Shown in pieces: positions 61,595 to 64,000 of a DNA stretch of 64,000 bases (the stretch's first letter is position 1; each line of letters starts with the position of its first letter). The notes beneath the pieces were generated by a model, which saw only the letters and a list, made by a program, of their open reading frames with translations, had not been told where the DNA came from and did not search any database. The position numbers and the translations under genes are program-made. This DNA is from Alicyclobacillus sp. SO9 (GTDB taxonomy: Bacteria > Bacillota > Bacilli > Alicyclobacillales > Alicyclobacillaceae): the NCBI RefSeq assembly GCF_016406125.1, contig NZ_CP066339.1, forward strand, positions 3,782,001 to 3,846,000, read 5' to 3'.

Positions 61595-61751
61595 GACGAT
61601 CTCTCCTCACTGCTGCGCTATTCTGCCCCTGACCGATAACAGCCACAAAACACTCAATGAATATTCATGCAAATACGAGCACGTATAACCTTTTTTCCCC
61701 CCTTAAGTGATACTATGAAACCATGTTACTCGGACCCTAGGATGGTGGAGA

Positions 61752-62140
61752 ATGGTTGCATCGTGGATAGGAAGTATTGATTTTGTGATGGTAATCATTT
61801 TATACATATTGCTGGCGTTAGGCTTACCTTTAGGAGACTTCGCTATGGGTGGGAAGCATAGAACCCTTCCTACGGCGTTACGAATCGCATCTATGGTATC
61901 AGTATTCGTGCAGATACTTGCAATCATGGTCCTCCTACAACTTGGACACATTGTGTCCATCCGGTTACCATCCGGTTACCATCCGGTATAGCCAGAGGGC
62001 TTGGGTACTTCTTCACTTTTTATCTTGGCTTAAACACGTTTATGAATCTGCTGTCCAAGAGTAAAAAGGAAAAGTTCTATATGACTCCACTATCGTTTGT
62101 AGCAGCAATTTGCTTTGCAATCGCAATATTTGCTTACTAA
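61752..62140 (+). pseudogene. Membrane protein gene put out of frame by an 11-bp tandem repeat
   Basis: The first frame (VASWIGSIDFVMVIILYILL onward) runs into TAG at 61990 right after three copies of CCATCCGG(TTA). Removing one 11-bp unit puts the upstream frame onto IARGLGYFFTFYLGLNTFMN and PLSFVAAICFAIAIFAY, ending at TAA 62138-62140: a protein of about 124 residues with four helices and a conserved LSKSKKEKFYMTPL loop. So the gene is intact with two repeats and off with three. Either a phase-variable gene or a recent mutation. Confidence 0.8.
61957..61989. repeat. 11-bp tandem repeat CCATCCGGTTA (two full copies plus a partial third)
   Basis: Units at 61957-61967, 61968-61978 and a diverging third from 61979. 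Period 11 changes the reading frame with each unit. Lies inside the membrane-protein gene at 61752-62140. Confidence 0.9.
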
Positions 62141-62231
62141 TGCTAATGCGTCTAAACCCTAGTTGACCTCTACTGCCCAATACTGCAATAAATCTCCTAT
62201 TGACAAAGAAACTATAAGCGCCAATTTCCCG

Positions 62232-62756
62232 TCAAAACGTCATATTGTCGGATTCTACAGTGTCAGCAAACCACCTAAGTAAATCATTGTGATGAGCAAT
62301 AATATCTTTTGCTCGCAGGTTTCCCCGATCCCATGTACTATGGGCGTCTTTAACAAGAACAGCTTCGTATCCAAGACTAAATGCTCGACGACATGTCGTA
62401 TCAACACATATTTCCGTCTGAATACCGGCTAGTACAAGTCGTCTGATATGACGTGAATCCAGTTCATTTTGAAGATTTGTTTTGTAGAAAGCGTCGGGAG
62501 TGGACTTGTGGATGATGATGTCCCCATCAAGTGGAGTGATATCAGGATGTATGTTCCACCCAGGTGTATTGGGTTCAAGGGGATCCCCTACACCTGCGTT
62601 ATGTTGAACGTAGAACACGGGCATGCCAGCTGCTCGTGTCTTCTCCAGCAGTCCGTGAATTCGGTCAAGCAGTAGGCTACCGGAATAAACAGGGTCACTC
62701 TCTAAAAACATTCCAACCTGTACGTCTATCACCAGCAATGCAGCGTTGTTATTCAT
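62232..62756 (-). CDS. Cysteine hydrolase, isochorismatase-like family
   Basis: 174 residues with the catalytic triad Asp11 (LLVIDVQVGM), Lys84 (IIHKSTPDAF) and Cys117 (GIQTEICVDTT). The cis-peptide region GIQTE is typical. Acts on amides such as nicotinamide or carbamoyl compounds; substrate unknown. ATG follows ATGGAGGTAGACA. Confidence 0.92.
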   Translation of the reverse strand: MNNNAALLVIDVQVGMFLESDPVYSGSLLLDRIHGLLEKTRAAGMPVFYVQHNAGVGDPLEPNTPGWNIHPDITPLDGDIIIHKSTPDAFYKTNLQNELDSRHIRRLVLAGIQTEICVDTTCRRAFSLGYEAVLVKDAHSTWDRGNLRAKDIIAHHNDLLRWFADTVESDNMTF

Positions 62757-62888
62757 TGTCTACCTCCATTTGTGAACATCCCTTTTCACTAACTGCGTTA
62801 TGCTGCCCAAGAGCTACGTAGGCGTCGCCATGCGAGAAAGAATATAAATGCAAACAATGTATTTCAGTTAGTGCTCGCATCAAGTGAA

Positions 62889-63230
62889 CTAAAGGGTATC
62901 GAGAAACGCTCTTAGTTCTGGTTGTTTCAAAATCTTAACTGCTCCGGTCGCATCTATCATTTGTATCCTATTTTCCGCCGAACGAGTGATCTGAACGAAG
63001 AAGGGCTGTTGTGGTCCGTTAATTAAATCAATCAAGATTTTACTCTCAGGGTCATTCGGTTCTCGCCGACCATCCAACTCGTTAACTAATTCAACAGAGT
63101 GAATCCATTGACGAATGCTCGATATTTCATCCTCTGTAGCTTTCCTTCCATCCGAGGGTTGCTTTGTTCCGAACAGGCGGCACTCACGTATATTATCCTT
63201 AGCCTCAATCGAAGTAATGGTACTGCCCAC
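62889..63230 (-). CDS. Uncharacterised protein (113 aa)
   Basis: GTG start with AGAGGAG 11 nt upstream. Soluble, mixed alpha/beta; contains WIHSVELVNELDGRREPNDP and PFFVQITRSAENRIQMIDAT. No cysteine motif or membrane helix. Function not recognised. Confidence 0.55.
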   Translation of the reverse strand: MGSTITSIEAKDNIRECRLFGTKQPSDGRKATEDEISSIRQWIHSVELVNELDGRREPNDPESKILIDLINGPQQPFFVQITRSAENRIQMIDATGAVKILKQPELRAFLDTL

Positions 63231-63332
63231 TTAACTCAGCTCCTCTTTCGTTAAGTTCCGGAGACCATAAAACGGCGACATTGCATATCCATGCACCTTG
63301 CCGCACCCTAGTGTAAGTAAGTCTACATTCAC

Positions 63333-63539
63333 TCAATCATCTAGTAGTTTTTCAGGACTATCTACCCACATATGGACCACTTCCCCGCACTTCGAACAGA
63401 CAGATAATTTCAGCGGCAGTCTGTTCCCAAATGGTCCCGTGTGACTTGCTTTTACACTGGCTGCGCCATATACAACACACTCCAGAGCCGTATTCTCTTT
63501 ACAATGAGGACAGTTAGCGTAGTTTGGCTTACTTTTCAT
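63333..63539 (-). CDS. Small zinc-ribbon protein (68 aa)
   Basis: Two CxxC pairs (NCPHCKENT and VCSKCGEVVHMW) form a likely zinc ribbon around a short middle with KASHTGPFGNRLPLKLS. ATG with weak site AAGGCG. Unknown function; possibly nucleic-acid binding. Confidence 0.65.
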   Translation of the reverse strand: MKSKPNYANCPHCKENTALECVVYGAASVKASHTGPFGNRLPLKLSVCSKCGEVVHMWVDSPEKLLDD

Positions 63540-63738
63540 CTGTTCGCCTTCGATTTCATAAGGTATAGCTTAGAGCCTTCTCCTCGTTCATGGACTAATC
63601 AACCTAATTATACCATCCATCTGGAATATTTAAGATGGAGTCGTATTGAGGTAATCTGCCCTTGAGTACCATAGCGATTTCTTATCAAGAGTGAATATTC
63701 ATGCAATGTCTTCATTTTTCAATTAGGCAGGGGACGGC

Positions 63739-64000
63739 TTACCTCACTCCTGGAGCATAAATCTCCATTGTGTCAAAATTGATAATAAAGCGTCCTGGAA
63801 TGAGGATGTCTAAACCGATTAACCCGTTAATGTCCCAGTCTATTTGCCCAAAGTCCAGCGGCTTGCTGGACATCCGATATCCATTGAACTCGATGCTGTC
63901 AACAGTCTTTTCAAATGCGTAATCCGTCCCACCGGCGCCAAAGGAACGATTTATGGGATCACTGATGTCGAAACTTATTCCAATTTCATCAACCGCATCA
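63739..64000 (-). CDS. Retropepsin-like (clan AA) aspartic protease, C-terminal part
   Basis: A frame enters from the right edge and ends at TAA 63739-63741, giving 86 residues. The stretch DWDINGLIGLDILIPGRFII and the ending NFDTMEIYAPGVR match the C-terminal beta hairpin (GLLGLDFL) of bacterial aspartyl protease-like proteins. The catalytic Asp-Thr-Gly part would lie beyond the window. Confidence 0.7.
   Translation of the reverse strand, partial: DAVDEIGISFDISDPINRSFGAGGTDYAFEKTVDSIEFNGYRMSSKPLDFGQIDWDINGLIGLDILIPGRFIINFDTMEIYAPGVR

Noticed and set aside
61703-61960. Minus-strand frame of 85 codons
   Set aside because: It lies opposite the frame-switched membrane protein, whose product has convincing helices; the minus frame has none.

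Overview
The window reads as a chromosome segment of an aerobic, low-to-mid GC Gram-positive bacterium of the order Bacillales, most likely Alicyclobacillaceae or a close relative. The signs are: strong AGGAGG ribosome binding sites, a bacillithiol gene pair (yojF-bshB2), GlpP, PlsY, quinol oxidases of the Bacillus Qox type, a CcpA-type cre site at an acetyl-CoA synthetase, YknXYZ/MacAB-like export genes, two HtrA proteases and a bacterial G1 (glutamic) peptidase, a family known from acid-tolerant Alicyclobacillus. The genus call is inference. No tRNA, rRNA or CRISPR array was seen.

Region 1 (1-20.3 kb) is respiration and redox sensing. A divergent two-component pair (NarL-type regulator; PAS kinase with an NreB-like four-cysteine cluster) sits beside a small oxidase-subunit-IIa-like protein and two divergent heme-copper-oxidase-I-like/NnrS-like membrane proteins that share an Fnr-type box (TGTGA-N6-TCACT). 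Then come plsY, glpP, a cheW/chemoreceptor pair, yojF-bshB2 and a YneR-like gene. Two complete, divergent quinol oxidase operons (qoxABCD twice) flank a metallo-beta-lactamase-fold gene and two tiny membrane proteins. Operon 1 has a perfect TGTGA-N6-TCACA box upstream.

Region 2 (20.4-39.6 kb) holds acsA, an HtrA protease, an M29 aminopeptidase, psuK-psuG, and an envelope block. The block consists of MacA/MacB-type export genes, a second HtrA and an OmpR-type regulator with its kinase, followed by a separate operon (Ser-rich membrane protein, ApbE flavin transferase, heme-binding ferric-reductase-like protein). Direct repeats TGGAGA with an 11-bp period lie upstream of htrA1, of the ApbE operon and of the macA-led operon, which suggests one regulon of the OmpR-type regulator. 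Several exported proteins here share Gly/Ser-rich tails.

Region 3 (39.6-47.5 kb) contains a striking non-coding array of about 432-bp units made of GATC-centred hairpins, a 14-copy hexanucleotide repeat, galE, an exported coiled-coil protein, an atypical SDR gene bracketed by two different tandem repeats, YceI, pirin and small membrane proteins.

Region 4 (47.5-64 kb) is accessory DNA. A Tn7/Mu-type transposon (TGT...ACA ends, about 73-bp imperfect terminal inverted repeats, 6-bp target duplication CAAGAA) carries DUF6431, a DDE transposase, a TniB-like ATPase and DUF5348. Its ATPase gene is split by an IS66 element with a perfect 8-bp target duplication (TTCTCTAC), and that IS66 has its own frameshifted tnpC. 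Around it lie several GNAT acetyltransferases, a decayed uridine kinase, a G1 peptidase, an IS110-family element with a candidate bridge RNA, a gene put out of frame by an 11-bp tandem duplication, a cysteine hydrolase, and the end of a retropepsin-like protease at the window edge.
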